This document shows, piece by piece, positions 24,263 to 35,989 of a DNA stretch of 64,000 nucleotides. The stretch comes from Dyella telluris (GTDB taxonomy: Bacteria; Pseudomonadota; Gammaproteobacteria; Xanthomonadales; Rhodanobacteraceae). The notes below the pieces were generated by a model. The model ran no database searches, was not told the DNA's origin, and saw only the letters and a program-made list of their open reading frames with translations. Location: the NCBI RefSeq assembly GCF_014297575.1, contig NZ_CP060412.1:4154001-4218000 (forward strand). The letters are read 5' to 3'. Position 1 is the stretch's first letter; each line of letters starts with the position of its first letter. The translations under genes were made by a program, and so were the position numbers.

Positions 24263-24610
24263 TTACAGGATGGACAGCACCGCTTCGGGTGGACGCCCGA
24301 TGGCAGCCTTGCCGTTGGACACCACGATGGGGCGTTCGATCAGGCGCGGATGGCTGGCCATCGCTGCGATCAGCGCGGTGTCATCGAGCGACGGATCGTC
24401 GAGGCCCAGCTCGGTGTACTCGGCTTCGCTCTTGCGCATCAGCTCGCGCGGCGTCATGCCCAGCATGTCGAGCAATTGCGCCAGCTCGTCCGTGCCCGGC
24501 GGGGTGTCGAGGTAATTGATCACATCGCACACCACGCCACGCTCCTGGAGCAGCGACAGCGTGGCGCGTGACTTGGAGCAGCGGCTGTTGTGATAGATCC
24601 GCACGCTCAC
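24263..24610 (-). CDS. arsC: ArsC-family (glutaredoxin-type) arsenate reductase
   Basis: Protein of 115 residues, normal length. Thioredoxin-fold start VRIYHNSRCSKSRATLSLL has the catalytic Cys11. The reaction is glutathione/glutaredoxin-dependent reduction of arsenate to arsenite; the three Arg residues used with Cys are represented in RELMRKSEAEY, HPRLIERPIVV and GRPPE. No arsR, arsB or acr3 gene is adjacent, so this may be a housekeeping YfgD/ArsC-like copy and not part of an arsenic island. It lies 8 nt after rluB in the same direction. Confidence 0.9.
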   Translation of the reverse strand: MSVRIYHNSRCSKSRATLSLLQERGVVCDVINYLDTPPGTDELAQLLDMLGMTPRELMRKSEAEYTELGLDDPSLDDTALIAAMASHPRLIERPIVVSNGKAAIGRPPEAVLSIL

Positions 24611-24618
24611 GGCAGGCC

Positions 24619-26127
24619 TCAGCGGTTGCCGCCGCGGTTACCGCCGCGATTGCCGCCGCCCTGCGGACGGTTGCCACCCTGCGGACGACCACCACCACCA
24701 CCCTGGGGGCGATTGCCGCCGCGGCCCTGCGGACGACCGCCCTGGCCGCCTTGGCCGCCCTGGCCACCGGGGCGACCCTGCTTGTTGCCGCCACGGGCGC
24801 CGCCGGCATGGCCGCCGCCGAAGCCGCTGTAGGCGCCGCCACCGCTGCGGCCTTCACCGCCACCGGCGCGATTGCCGTACGAGCTGCCGCCACGACCTTC
24901 CGAACCACCGGCACGGTTGCCGAACGACGGCTTGCCACCGCCCGGACCACGACGGCCACCGGCGGCACCGCCGCGAGCACCACCACCGCCGCCGCCTTCG
25001 CGCGATTCACCGGCAAACCAGGTACGCACCGACGGCAGTTCCTGGCCCGGCGCCACGCCGCGCTTGTTCTTGCGCTGCATGCCGCCGGCCGGGCGATCCG
25101 GACGAGCGACGTTGCCGTTCACTTCCTTGCCCGGGCGACGGCGCTGCTGCTTGCCGCGTGCGGGTTCTTCGCGAATGCGGTCATAGGCGCGCAGTTCGCG
25201 GGCTTCGTCCTGGTAGCCGGCGCTGTAGGAGCCGCTGGCGCCGCCGGCAGGGCGATACTCGGTGACGTTGCGCGGCGCGCGGCGCTGGTGCAGCACCGGG
25301 CTCAGGGTGAGCACCGGCTGCGGTGCGCCGAGGCCGGTGGTCTTGCGCAGTTCCTTGACGGTGTCTTCGCCCAGCGATTCGCAGTCGCCGCGACGCAGGG
25401 CGCGCGGAAGCTCCACGCTGCCGTAGCGGATGCGCTTGAGGCGGCTCACCAGGAAGCCCTGGGAATCCCACAGGCGGCGCACTTCGCGGTTGCGACCTTC
25501 GCGGATCACCACGCGGAACCAGCTGTGGCTGCCGCCACGGCTGATCACGGCGATTTCGTCGAAGCGGGCAGGGCCGTCTTCCAGCTCCACGCCAGCCTTG
25601 AGCTTCTCGATGATTTCATCGGGCACTTCGCCGTGCACGCGGCACAGGTATTCGCGCTCGAGGCCGCTCTTGGGGTGCATCAGCGCGTTGGCGAGTTCGC
25701 CGTCGGTGGTGAGCAGCAGCAGGCCGGTGGTGTTGATGTCCAGGCGGCCCACGGCGACCCAGCGCGCACCCTTCAGGCGCGGCAACTGTTCGAACACGGT
25801 GGGACGGCCTTCGGGGTCTTCGCGGGTGGTCACCACGCCTTCGGGCTTGTGATAGACCAGCACTTCGGTCTCGTCGCGGTTGTCGGTGGCAACGATGAAC
25901 TGCTTGCCGTCGAGCACGACGCGGTCGCCGGCATGCACGCTGGCGCCAATGGTGGCGGGCGTGCCGTTGAGTTCGACTTCACCGGCCTGGATGCGCTGCT
26001 CGAGCATGCGGCGCGAGCCGAGGCCCGCGTTGGCGAGCACCTTGTGCAGGCGCTCCTCGATGGCCGGGGTGCTTTCGTCGCGCGGTGCGCGCTTGAGGGT
26101 CAAAACGGATTTCTGGGGCGCAGTCAT
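24619..26127 (-). CDS. rluB: 23S rRNA pseudouridine-2605 synthase RluB with long Gly-rich tail
   Basis: Protein of 502 residues, against about 290 for E. coli RluB. An S4 RNA-binding domain (residues 22-70: ERLHKVLANAGLGSRRMLEQRI) is followed by the synthase domain with catalytic Asp in VGRLDINTTGLLLLTTDG, the YLCRVHG segment and REGRNREVRRL (RsuA/RluB family). The extra 200 residues at the C-terminus are Gly, Arg, Gln and Pro rich (runs like GGGGRPQGG and GNRGG), an RGG-type probable RNA-binding tail. The gene overlaps scpB by 4 nt (ATGA), as in many proteobacteria. Confidence 0.95.
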   Translation of the reverse strand: MTAPQKSVLTLKRAPRDESTPAIEERLHKVLANAGLGSRRMLEQRIQAGEVELNGTPATIGASVHAGDRVVLDGKQFIVATDNRDETEVLVYHKPEGVVTTREDPEGRPTVFEQLPRLKGARWVAVGRLDINTTGLLLLTTDGELANALMHPKSGLEREYLCRVHGEVPDEIIEKLKAGVELEDGPARFDEIAVISRGGSHSWFRVVIREGRNREVRRLWDSQGFLVSRLKRIRYGSVELPRALRRGDCESLGEDTVKELRKTTGLGAPQPVLTLSPVLHQRRAPRNVTEYRPAGGASGSYSAGYQDEARELRAYDRIREEPARGKQQRRRPGKEVNGNVARPDRPAGGMQRKNKRGVAPGQELPSVRTWFAGESREGGGGGGARGGAAGGRRGPGGGKPSFGNRAGGSEGRGGSSYGNRAGGGEGRSGGGAYSGFGGGHAGGARGGNKQGRPGGQGGQGGQGGRPQGRGGNRPQGGGGGRPQGGNRPQGGGNRGGNRGGNR

Positions 26128-27005
26128 GCGCGGTACTCCTCGGTGTCTTGCGTGGCGTCGCCTTGGTCGGCGTCCGCAGGTGTCGCTGCCTCGTCGGCAG
26201 TGTCAGCTTGGGGCTCGGCGTGCGTGGCAGCGCCGGGTTCGGAAGAGGCGACTTCCATCGCCTCGGGTGTTTCGTGATGGGGCTCTTCGACGACGTCGGA
26301 GGTTTCGCCCTCCGTGTCGTCGTTTGCCGGGGCATCGTGCCCGGCGGGTTCGGTGACGTCGGTTTCGGTTTCTTCGCCGGCAACCACCAGGGTTTCTTCT
26401 TCTTCGTCCGGATCGATCGGCAGGTCGCGCGCCACGTGGGCAGGCAGCGGTTCCGGCGCGATGCTCATCTGCGGATCTTCCATGTCGCGGATTTCCGACA
26501 GCGGCGGCAGCTCATCCAGCGACTTAAGGTTGAAGTAGTCGAGGAAGGCGCGGGTGGTGCCGAACAGTGCCGGCTTGCCGGGCACGTCGCGGTAACCGAC
26601 CACGCGGATCCATTCGCGCTCCTCCATCGTCTTGATGATGTTGGACGACACCACCACGCCGCGGATCTGTTCGATCTCCGGGCGGGTGATCGGCTGGCGG
26701 TAAGCGATCAGCGCCAGGGTTTCCAGCAGCGCACGCGAGTAGCGGCTGGGTTTTTCCGTCCACATCCGCGAGATCCACGGGTGCACGTGCTGCTTCACCT
26801 GGTAACGGAAGCCCGAGCCCACTTCGCGCAGCTCGACGCCGCGGTGGGCGCAGTCTTCCGCCAGGGCTTCGAGGGTCCTGGCGATTTCCTCGCGGCCGAC
26901 CTCGTCCTCTTCGCCGAACAGTTCCAGCAGTTGAGGCACGGTCATCGGCTGGGTGGATGCCAGCAGGGCCGCCTCGATGATGGGTTTGAGTTGTTCGATC
27001 TGCAT
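26124..27005 (-). CDS. scpB: Segregation and condensation protein ScpB
   Basis: Protein of 293 residues, longer than the usual 180-200. Winged-helix domains typical of ScpB fill the first 180 residues: ALLASTQPMTVPQLLELF, SGFRYQVKQHVHPWI, RALLETLALIAYRQPITRPEIEQIRGV and a TTRAFLDYFNLKSLDELP end. The remaining 110 residues are very acidic and low complexity (Glu, Asp, Thr, Ala). With ScpA and Smc it forms a condensin that organises and segregates the chromosome. It overlaps rluB by 4 nt and starts 48 nt after scpA. Confidence 0.96.
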   Translation of the reverse strand: MQIEQLKPIIEAALLASTQPMTVPQLLELFGEEDEVGREEIARTLEALAEDCAHRGVELREVGSGFRYQVKQHVHPWISRMWTEKPSRYSRALLETLALIAYRQPITRPEIEQIRGVVVSSNIIKTMEEREWIRVVGYRDVPGKPALFGTTRAFLDYFNLKSLDELPPLSEIRDMEDPQMSIAPEPLPAHVARDLPIDPDEEEETLVVAGEETETDVTEPAGHDAPANDDTEGETSDVVEEPHHETPEAMEVASSEPGAATHAEPQADTADEAATPADADQGDATQDTEEYRA

Positions 27006-27053
27006 AGCCTCGAATGGGATGCGATGCTTCGGTGAATGGGTCGGCCGGGCTGC

Positions 27054-27968
27054 TTATTCGGCAGCGGCGGTCGGCTCGTGGTCGGCGAACAGGTCTTCGG
27101 CAGCCTCATCGGCGCTGGTTACCTTCGCCCTGACGTAAATCGGTCCCAGTGGTTCTTCCTGCACGATCTCCACCAGCATTTCCTTGGCCAGCTCCAGCAT
27201 GGACAGGAAGGTCACCACCACGCCCAGCCGGCCTTCGGTGACGTCGAACAACGTCTCGAAGCGCTGGAAGCTGCGGTCGCTGGTCAGGCGGCCCAGCAGT
27301 TCGCCCATGCGCTGGCGCACGCTGAGGGCCTCGCGCTTGATGGCGTGATGACCGAACAGCTCGGCGCGACGCATCACGTCCTTCAGCGCCAGCAGCAGCT
27401 CCTTGAGGTCGAGCGGCGGCGGCAGCTTGATGACGTTGCGCTCGCCCGTTTCAGCGTGGGCAGGCGCGAAATCGCGTTCCATGCGGGGCAGGGCGTCGAT
27501 ATCTTCCGCTGCCTTCTTGAAACGTTCGTACTCCTGCAGGCGACGGATCAGGTCGGCACGGGGGTCTTCTTCCACGCCTTCCTCGGCCGGCGGCCGGGGC
27601 AACAGCAAGCGCGATTTGATCTCGCCGAGGATAGCCGCCATCAACAGGTATTCGGCGGCCAGCTCCAGGCGCATCACGTCGCGCATCATCTCGATGTAAT
27701 CCATGTACTGCCGGGTGATCTCGGCGACAGGGATGTCCAGGATGTCCAGGTTCTGCCGGCGGATCAGGTACAGCAGCAGGTCGAGCGGCCCTTCGAACGA
27801 CTCAAGGATGACCTCGAGCGCATCCGGCGGGATGTACAGGTCCTGCGGCATCTGCAGCAGCGGTTCGCCGCGCACGATGGCCAGCGGCATTTCCTGCTGT
27901 TGAGGTACCGACGCAAACGCGTCCTGCGGTGCGGCGACCGGCTGAGGCTCGACTGGCTCAGTGCTCAT
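27054..27968 (-). CDS. scpA: Segregation and condensation protein ScpA
   Basis: Protein of 304 residues. ScpA motifs: ESFEGPLDLLLYLIRRQNLDILDIPVAEITRQY near residues 60-95, AAEYLLMAAILGEIKSRLLLP, and a winged-helix kleisin C-terminus with SVRQRMGELLGRL and FLSMLELAKE. The kleisin bridges the Smc heads. ATG at 27968 is chosen; a TTG one codon earlier is also possible. It is first in the scpA-scpB-rluB operon. Confidence 0.95.
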   Translation of the reverse strand: MSTEPVEPQPVAAPQDAFASVPQQQEMPLAIVRGEPLLQMPQDLYIPPDALEVILESFEGPLDLLLYLIRRQNLDILDIPVAEITRQYMDYIEMMRDVMRLELAAEYLLMAAILGEIKSRLLLPRPPAEEGVEEDPRADLIRRLQEYERFKKAAEDIDALPRMERDFAPAHAETGERNVIKLPPPLDLKELLLALKDVMRRAELFGHHAIKREALSVRQRMGELLGRLTSDRSFQRFETLFDVTEGRLGVVVTFLSMLELAKEMLVEIVQEEPLGPIYVRAKVTSADEAAEDLFADHEPTAAAE

Positions 27969-28433
27969 CAATGCATGTCGTTGGGCCGTCCGCGACGGCT
28001 TGCTCTGCGTTCAACACGTTAGGAACCATGGATCCCGTCGGCATTCGCCTGGCGATGTCCCCGCCCGGATCGTGGCCCGCAGGCGTGATCCGTTGAAGCT
28101 AACTTGCGCGATGCCTAGCCGGTGCGCATGGCGTCACCGTCGCGGGCATGCATGATGAAATCGCGCGGGCGGCGTTTCGATCAGGCTGGCCGTGAGCGAC
28201 CCTTGAGCGTCTCTGGCGTGGTGGGACCACGACAATAGGCGCGAGCCATACGTGACGACACCTGCGTCACTGGCTTCTCAATCGGTCGGCTGAGTGCATC
28301 GGGAAGGGTGCCGTAGCGGTCGATCTGGCCGATCGTGCGCGCACCCTAGTGACCCTCGCGATTCCAAGATTAGCCGCTGAGGGCGGGCAAGTCCAGTACA
28401 CCCGCAAAGCCAGTAACGGCAAAATACAGCGAC
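27969..28433. other. Divergent intergenic region scpA / dinB, no gene seen
   Basis: This 465-bp stretch should carry the promoters of scpA (leftward) and dinB (rightward). I see only a 6-bp hairpin GTGACG / CGTCAC (28252-28270) and no convincing LexA box. ORFs over it are low quality and run into dinB in antisense. Confidence 0.5.
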
Positions 28434-29609
28434 ATGCCAGCCGATGAACGCGCCATCATCCACGTCGACATGGACGCATTTTACGCGTCCGTGGAGCAGC
28501 GCGACCGTCCCGAGCTGCGCGGGCTGCCCGTGATCGTGGCCGGGCTGGGGCCGCGGGGCGTGGTCTCCACCTGCAGTTACGAGGCTCGCCGCTTTGGCGT
28601 GCACTCGGCCATGCCCACGGCGCAGGCGCGTCGCCTGTGCCCCGATGGCATCTATGTATGGCCGGACCATGCGCGCTACGAGGCGGTGTCCGACCAGGTA
28701 TTTGAGGTGTTCCACGAAGTGACGCCCCTGGTCGAAGGGCTTTCCCTGGACGAGGCCTTTCTGGATGTCACTGCCAGCCAGCGACTGCTGGGATCAGTGG
28801 AATCGATCGGGCAGTGGCTTAAGGCCACCATCCGCGAACGCACCGGGCTGAACGCCTCCGTCGGCATGGGGCCAAACAAGCTGCTGGCAAAACTCGCCGG
28901 CGAGATTTCCAAGCCGGACGGCTTCCGCCGCATCACCGCCACGCACGCCGCCGCGGAGCTGGCCCCCTTGCCGGTGGGCCGGCTGTGGACCGTGGGCAAG
29001 GTGACCGAGCAGACCCTGCACCGGCTGGGCATCCGGACCATAGGCGAATTGGCAGCATGTGACACGGCGCGTCTGGCGAGTGCGCTAGGACGTCAGGTGG
29101 CGGGCCTGCAGGCGCTGGCGCGGGGTCAGGACGACCGTTGCGTCGAGCCCGCGCAAGCTGAACAATCCATCGGCGCTGAGCATACCTTTGACGTCGACGT
29201 GGCCGAGCTGGCCATGGCGGAAGCCTGGTTGCTGCGCCATTGCGAGCGGATCGCGGCAAGGGCGCGGCAGCGGGGGCTGCAGGGGCGCACCGTGACAGTG
29301 AAGCTGCGCGAGCCTCCTTTCGAGACCTATACCCGTCAGGCCCGGCTGCCTGCGCCCAGTGCGTCGGCCGGCGAGCTTTTCGGGCTGGCACGGGGTTTGC
29401 TAGTCACGTGGTGGAAGGCGCAGCGCCGGCCGCGGCTCCGCCTGTTGGGCGTCAGCCTGTCGGGATTTGCGGCCGAGCGTCAGCAGGACCTGTTCGATGG
29501 CGCGCCCGACCGGCGCGTGACCGACCAGGTGCAGGACCGGATCAACTCGCGGTTTGGCACGGGGAGCCTGGTTCGCGCAGGCGTGCTGAAAACGCGGGAG
29601 CAGGATTGA
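28434..29609 (+). CDS. dinB: DNA polymerase IV (Y family)
   Basis: Protein of 391 residues, slightly longer than E. coli Pol IV. Metal ligands appear in HVDMDAFYASVEQRD and LSLDEAFLDVT. SYEARRFGVHSAMP is the fingers motif and GLNASVGMGPNKLLAKLAGEISKPDG the substrate-binding region. Helix-hairpin-helix and little-finger domains follow. The penultimate region QQDLFDG resembles a beta-clamp-binding motif. It performs error-prone translesion synthesis. SOS control is common in the family, but I do not see a clear LexA site. Confidence 0.96.
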   Translation: MPADERAIIHVDMDAFYASVEQRDRPELRGLPVIVAGLGPRGVVSTCSYEARRFGVHSAMPTAQARRLCPDGIYVWPDHARYEAVSDQVFEVFHEVTPLVEGLSLDEAFLDVTASQRLLGSVESIGQWLKATIRERTGLNASVGMGPNKLLAKLAGEISKPDGFRRITATHAAAELAPLPVGRLWTVGKVTEQTLHRLGIRTIGELAACDTARLASALGRQVAGLQALARGQDDRCVEPAQAEQSIGAEHTFDVDVAELAMAEAWLLRHCERIAARARQRGLQGRTVTVKLREPPFETYTRQARLPAPSASAGELFGLARGLLVTWWKAQRRPRLRLLGVSLSGFAAERQQDLFDGAPDRRVTDQVQDRINSRFGTGSLVRAGVLKTREQD

Positions 29610-29706
29610 AGTTGGACGGAGGCGCGCCACATTGAAAGATGGGCGTGTTCTTCAGGATGAAGCGATCGCGGCGCCGGTGGCGTCTGACGTGGGGAGAAAG
29701 AGCAGG

Positions 29707-30075
29707 ATGAGCAAAGCGGAAGACAAAGCCAGGAGCAGTTCCGAGTCGGAACAGCTGCGTCCCGCGCGCATGCGGATCGAAACCACGGTTCTGATGAGCC
29801 GGGCGGACGAGTCGCACCCTACCGAGCTGGTGGATATTTCCGCGACCGGCGTGCTGCTGCGTCGCCCGCTCGGCTGGCACGGCGAGCAAGGGCAGAGCTG
29901 GATCCTCGACATGATCTTCGGCCACGACCTGCACATTCACCTGGAAGCGCAGGTGGCGCGCATCTCCGACCGTCACCTGGGGTTTGCCTACACGCGCATC
30001 CCTGAAGACAAGCAGGTGCCCCTGTGGAACCTGCTGGGCGGTTATGCGGACATCCTTGAGATGTGGCACGACTGA
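29707..30075 (+). CDS. PilZ-domain protein (c-di-GMP receptor)
   Basis: Protein of 122 residues. PilZ signature residues are visible: RPARMRIETTV (Arg-rich motif, R-x3-R spacing) and VDISATGVLLRRP (DxSxxG). The rest is a beta-barrel with VARISDRHLGFAYTRIP. PilZ domains bind cyclic di-GMP; single-domain versions act on motility, pili or EPS. ATG 29707 is chosen with AGCAGG just upstream; GTG/ATG 29632 in frame would add 25 residues. A strong terminator-like structure follows. Confidence 0.87.
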   Translation: MSKAEDKARSSSESEQLRPARMRIETTVLMSRADESHPTELVDISATGVLLRRPLGWHGEQGQSWILDMIFGHDLHIHLEAQVARISDRHLGFAYTRIPEDKQVPLWNLLGGYADILEMWHD

Positions 30076-30081
30076 AAGAAC

Positions 30082-30234
30082 AGGAGTGAGTGAAGAGGAG
30101 TGAGCAGTGAGAGAGAGCTCGCTTCGACACCCACAAAAGAGCCCGGCGTGATGCCGGGCTTTTTTGTGGGTGATTAGAGCGGCGCGGTGGCTGGGAAGCC
30201 TTTTCTCACTACTCACTCCTCTTCACTCACTCCT
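30082..30234. repeat. Long inverted repeat (30-nt arms) around a terminator
   Basis: Arms at 30082-30111 and 30205-30234 are reverse complements at 29 of 30 positions. Each arm consists of GAGTGAG-type direct repeats. The 93-nt interval holds the terminator at 30129-30171. The whole 153 nt could fold into a nested cruciform or hairpin between convergent genes. A similar GAGTGAG-based stem occurs at 9665-9688. Confidence 0.7.
30129..30171. terminator. Bidirectional terminator PilZ gene / fadD
   Basis: 19-bp stem with one mismatch (arms 30129-30147 and 30153-30171), core AGCCCGGC / GCCGGGCT, loop GTGAT. The stem includes A and T runs, so a T tract is present on both strands. Confidence 0.9.
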
Positions 30235-30239
30235 CGCTC

Positions 30240-31925
30240 TCAGCCTGCGGTTACGGGCTTCTTCTCGTCGCGCAGCTCGCGGCGGAGGATCTTGCCCACG
30301 TTGCTCTTGGGTAGCGAATCGCGGAACTCGATGATTTTCGGTCGCTTGTAGCCGGTGAGGTTGTCGTGGCAGAACTTCTTGAGTTCGTCCACGGTGAGCT
30401 TGGGGTCCTTGCGCACCACGAACAGCTTCACGACTTCGCCCGAATGCTCGTCCGGCACGCCCACGGCGGCCACTTCGGCCACACCCGGGTGCTGCATCAC
30501 CACGTCTTCGACTTCGTTCGGATACACGTTGAAGCCGGACACGAGGATCATGTCCTTCTTGCGGTCCACGATGTAGACGTAGCCGTTCTCGTCCATGCGC
30601 GCCACGTCGCCGGTGTGCAGCCAGCCGTCGGAGCCGAGCACCTTGGCCGTTTCATCCGGGCGCTGCCAGTAACCCTTCATCACCTGCGGGCCGCTCACCA
30701 TCAGCTCGCCCACCTGGCCGATCGGCAGTGGCTGGTTGTCTTCCGACCAGATCGCGACATCGGTGGAGGGAATCGGCAGGCCGATGGAGCCGTTGTAATC
30801 CTTCAGGTCCAGCGGATTGATGCACGCCGCCGGCGAGGTTTCGGTCAGGCCATAGGCCTCGGCCAGCGTGCAGCCGGTGACCTTCTTCCAGCGCTCGGCG
30901 ACGGCGCGCTGCACGGCCATGCCGCCGCCCAGGCTCAGGTGCAGGCGCGAGAAATCCAGCTCGGCGAAGCCCGGCGTGTTGAGCAGGCCATTGAAGAGCG
31001 TGTTCACGCCGGTCAGCGCGGTGAAGTTCGACTTCTTCAGCTCCTTGACGAAGCCGGGCATGTCGCGCGGGTTGGTGATCAACCAGTTCAGGCCGCCCAG
31101 GCGCATGAACACCAGGCCGTTCGCCGTGAGCGAGAAGATGTGATACAGCGGCAGGGCGGTGATGATCACTTCCTCGCCCGGCTTGACGTTCTTACCGATC
31201 CACGCGCCGGCCTGCATCATGTTGGCGACCATGTTGCCGTGCGAGAGCATTGCGCCCTTCGCCACGCCAGTGGTGCCGCCGGTGTACTGCAAGAAGGCAA
31301 GGTCGTCGTGGTTCAACGACACCTTGGGTAGCGGGTGCGGCGCGCCCTGCGACAGGGCATCGGTGAAACGCACCGCCTGTGGCAGGCTGTAGGGCGGCAC
31401 CATCTTCTTGACGTGCTTGAGCACGAAGTTGATCAGCAGGCCCTTGGCGCCCAGCAGGTCGCCGATGCCGGTGGTGACAATATGTTCGACATGGGTTTCC
31501 GCCACCACCTGCTGCAGCGTGGAGGCGAAGTTGTCCAGCACCACGATGGCCTTCGCGCCGGAATCCTCGAGCTGGTGCTTCAGTTCGCGCGCGGTGTACA
31601 TCGGGTTGGTGTTGACCACCACCATGCCGGCGCGCAGCGCGCCGAACAGGGCGATGGGGTACTGCAGCACGTTGGGCATCATGATCGCGACGCGATCGCC
31701 CTTGGCCAGCTTGAGCGTGCCGGTAAGGTAGCCGGCGAACTGGCGGCTGAGCTCATCGATCTGGCCGTAGCTCAGCACCTTGCCGAAGCTGGAGAACGCG
31801 GGGCGATGGCGGAAGCGCTCGAAGGCTTCTTCCACGACCGCGGCCACCGAGGCGTACTGGTTGATGTCGATCTGCGGAGGAACGCCTTCCGGGTAATGGG
31901 CCAGCCACGGACGCTCAATGCTCAT
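30240..31925 (-). CDS. fadD: Long-chain fatty acid-CoA ligase FadD
   Basis: Protein of 561 residues, as E. coli FadD. ATP/AMP signature [21 protein letters not shown] near residue 205, FACS-type motif [29 protein letters not shown] near residue 430, and catalytic Lys in the C-terminal [14 protein letters not shown]. The enzyme activates fatty acids at the inner face of the membrane for beta-oxidation or lipid synthesis. ATG 31925 gives the family N-terminus [17 protein letters not shown]; the frame is open upstream to 32000. RpfB of the Xanthomonas DSF system is a related ligase, but no rpfF lies near. Confidence 0.95.
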   Translation of the reverse strand: MSIERPWLAHYPEGVPPQIDINQYASVAAVVEEAFERFRHRPAFSSFGKVLSYGQIDELSRQFAGYLTGTLKLAKGDRVAIMMPNVLQYPIALFGALRAGMVVVNTNPMYTARELKHQLEDSGAKAIVVLDNFASTLQQVVAETHVEHIVTTGIGDLLGAKGLLINFVLKHVKKMVPPYSLPQAVRFTDALSQGAPHPLPKVSLNHDDLAFLQYTGGTTGVAKGAMLSHGNMVANMMQAGAWIGKNVKPGEEVIITALPLYHIFSLTANGLVFMRLGGLNWLITNPRDMPGFVKELKKSNFTALTGVNTLFNGLLNTPGFAELDFSRLHLSLGGGMAVQRAVAERWKKVTGCTLAEAYGLTETSPAACINPLDLKDYNGSIGLPIPSTDVAIWSEDNQPLPIGQVGELMVSGPQVMKGYWQRPDETAKVLGSDGWLHTGDVARMDENGYVYIVDRKKDMILVSGFNVYPNEVEDVVMQHPGVAEVAAVGVPDEHSGEVVKLFVVRKDPKLTVDELKKFCHDNLTGYKRPKIIEFRDSLPKSNVGKILRRELRDEKKPVTAG

Positions 31926-32044
31926 GTTGGATCCAACGCTCCTCTTGGGTGCCTGCCCGCGGGTGAGGTCAGGCAAGATAGTGACGCGGCATTGGAGCAT
32001 ACGCCCGCGTATAGCGGCAAGCCGCGCCGCAGCGAGAATTCTTC

Positions 32045-32488
32045 ATGCCCCTGATGCGAAAACTGCTTGTAAATCCGCTCCTTTACGCGCTGCTGGCGGT
32101 CGCCCTGGCGGCCTGCCATCGCACGCCCGACGAAAGTCGGGTGAGACAGGGTATCGAAAAAGCCGAGCATGCCGCCGAACAGGCGGATGCCTCCGCGCTG
32201 GATGATGTGCTGAGCGAAGACTTCGACGGCAACCAGGGCGAGATGCAGCGGCGCCAGCTGCTCGGCCTGTTGCGGGCCGCGTCGTTTCGCGGCGAGACCA
32301 TCCATGCGCTGACCGGACCCATTGACGTCGAGCAGCACGGTGACCGCTACGTGGCACGTTTCACGGTCACGCTCACCAGCGGCGGGCGGATGCTGCCGTC
32401 GAACATGGGCATCTATAAGGTGGAGACCGGCTGGCGGAAGGATGGGCGCGAATGGCGCTGTTATTCGGCCACGTGGACGCCAGCGTAA
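32045..32488 (+). CDS. NTF2/SnoaL-like lipoprotein
   Basis: Protein of 147 residues with a lipobox VALAAC (lipid-modified Cys near residue 24). The mature part, about 120 residues, has the helix-then-sheet pattern of DUF4440-like NTF2-fold domains: GIEKAEHAAEQADASALDDVLSEDFDGN, then strands VEQHGDRYVARFTVTLTS and EWRCYSATW. Role unknown, envelope location expected. No operon partner; fadD is divergent, 119 nt away. Confidence 0.75.
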   Translation: MPLMRKLLVNPLLYALLAVALAACHRTPDESRVRQGIEKAEHAAEQADASALDDVLSEDFDGNQGEMQRRQLLGLLRAASFRGETIHALTGPIDVEQHGDRYVARFTVTLTSGGRMLPSNMGIYKVETGWRKDGREWRCYSATWTPA

Positions 32489-32492
32489 GCGG

Positions 32493-32585
32493 CCCCTTGT
32501 AGGAGCGCACCCTGTGCGCGACCGCGGCGTGTTGCCGGTACTGCTTCGCCGGGGTGTCGCGCACAGGGTGCGCTCCCACAAGGGG
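32493..32585. repeat. REP-like extragenic palindrome
   Basis: 30-nt arms at 32493-32522 and 32556-32585 match at 29 of 30 positions as an inverted repeat, with the core GGAGCGCACCCTGTGCGCGA. This GTAGGAGCGCACC type is widespread in intergenic regions of Pseudomonas and Xanthomonadales. It lies between the lipoprotein gene and the acnA terminator. Confidence 0.8.
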
Positions 32586-32595
32586 GCGACTGATG

Positions 32596-32627
32596 CAAAA
32601 AGAAAACGCCGCACGATGGCGGCGTTT
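32596..32627 (-). terminator. Terminator of acnA
   Basis: Stem AAACGCCGC / GCGGCGTTT (9 bp, loop 6 nt). On the minus strand it is followed by TCTTTTTGC. It lies 30 nt after the acnA stop. Confidence 0.85.
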
Positions 32628-32657
32628 CCCTTTTGCCTGCGGGCATCAACCCGAAAC

Positions 32658-35408
<2,751 letters not shown>

Positions 35409-35989
35409 GGGGCTAACTCCTGTTGCGTGAGTCTGGCGAACGCGCGGACGCGTAGCTTGGGGATCCTAAGGCACGGAACGTGAGGGGAATTGCAAAAATG
35501 GCCTCACCCTCCATGGCCGTCATCCCGGCGCGGGCCGGGATCCAGTAGCGGTCAAAATCGGGTTGTCGCGAGAGCTACAACCCTGATGTCTCTTGCAAAA
35601 GCCCGGTCGTGACGTCACTGGATCCCGGCCTGCGCCGGAATGACGAACGTGTTGGGCTGAAGGACGCATGGGCTCTCCACTACCGTGCACTACCATTGAG
35701 TTTGGGACAAAAGCCCGGTCGTGCAAGAGACCCGAAAGGGGCATTCCCGCATATCCGCATTGCAAGATTTCGAACGCTCCCGGAAGCGTTGTCTTGCGTT
35801 GCGGCGCAAGGGCCCCGGCTGGCAAAATAGCGGGCTGTAATGCCGCCAAAAACGGCATGGCGACAAGGCCTTGCGCCTTGTCGAGCACCGGTAGCGGTCC
35901 AGCGGAACCTTCTCCCTCGGGTGACCTCCGCCGCGGTGGTCAAGCCACCGCTCGCTGCCTCTTTGTTCTAGTTCACCGGACGAGACCAC
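35409..35989. other. Divergent intergenic region acnA / acnB with repeats
   Basis: 581 bp without a gene. It holds the MITE-like element at 35518-35645 and a 16-nt direct repeat CAAAAGCCCGGTCGTG at 35596-35611 (inside the element) and 35708-35723. The promoter of acnB should lie in 35830-35980. No obvious -10/-35 pair stands out. Confidence 0.6.
35518..35645. repeat. MITE-like inverted-repeat element, upstream of acnB
   Basis: 29-nt arms at 35518-35546 and 35617-35645 are reverse complements at 27 of 29 positions. They begin CGTCATCCCGGC and end ATCCAGT, and the interior is 70 nt. The right arm, after GTC, reads ACTGGATCCCGGCC, like the right arm of the element at 38670-38779. This is the type of repeat that gives SREGGNP-like peptides when translated. 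No transposase. Confidence 0.75.

Noticed and set aside
28381..28433. Possible LexA box upstream of dinB
   Set aside because: Only a half site near ACAG is present; no acceptable palindrome at promoter distance.
28278..28715. 145-codon minus-strand frame across the dinB start
   Set aside because: Antisense to dinB with no ribosome-binding site or family.
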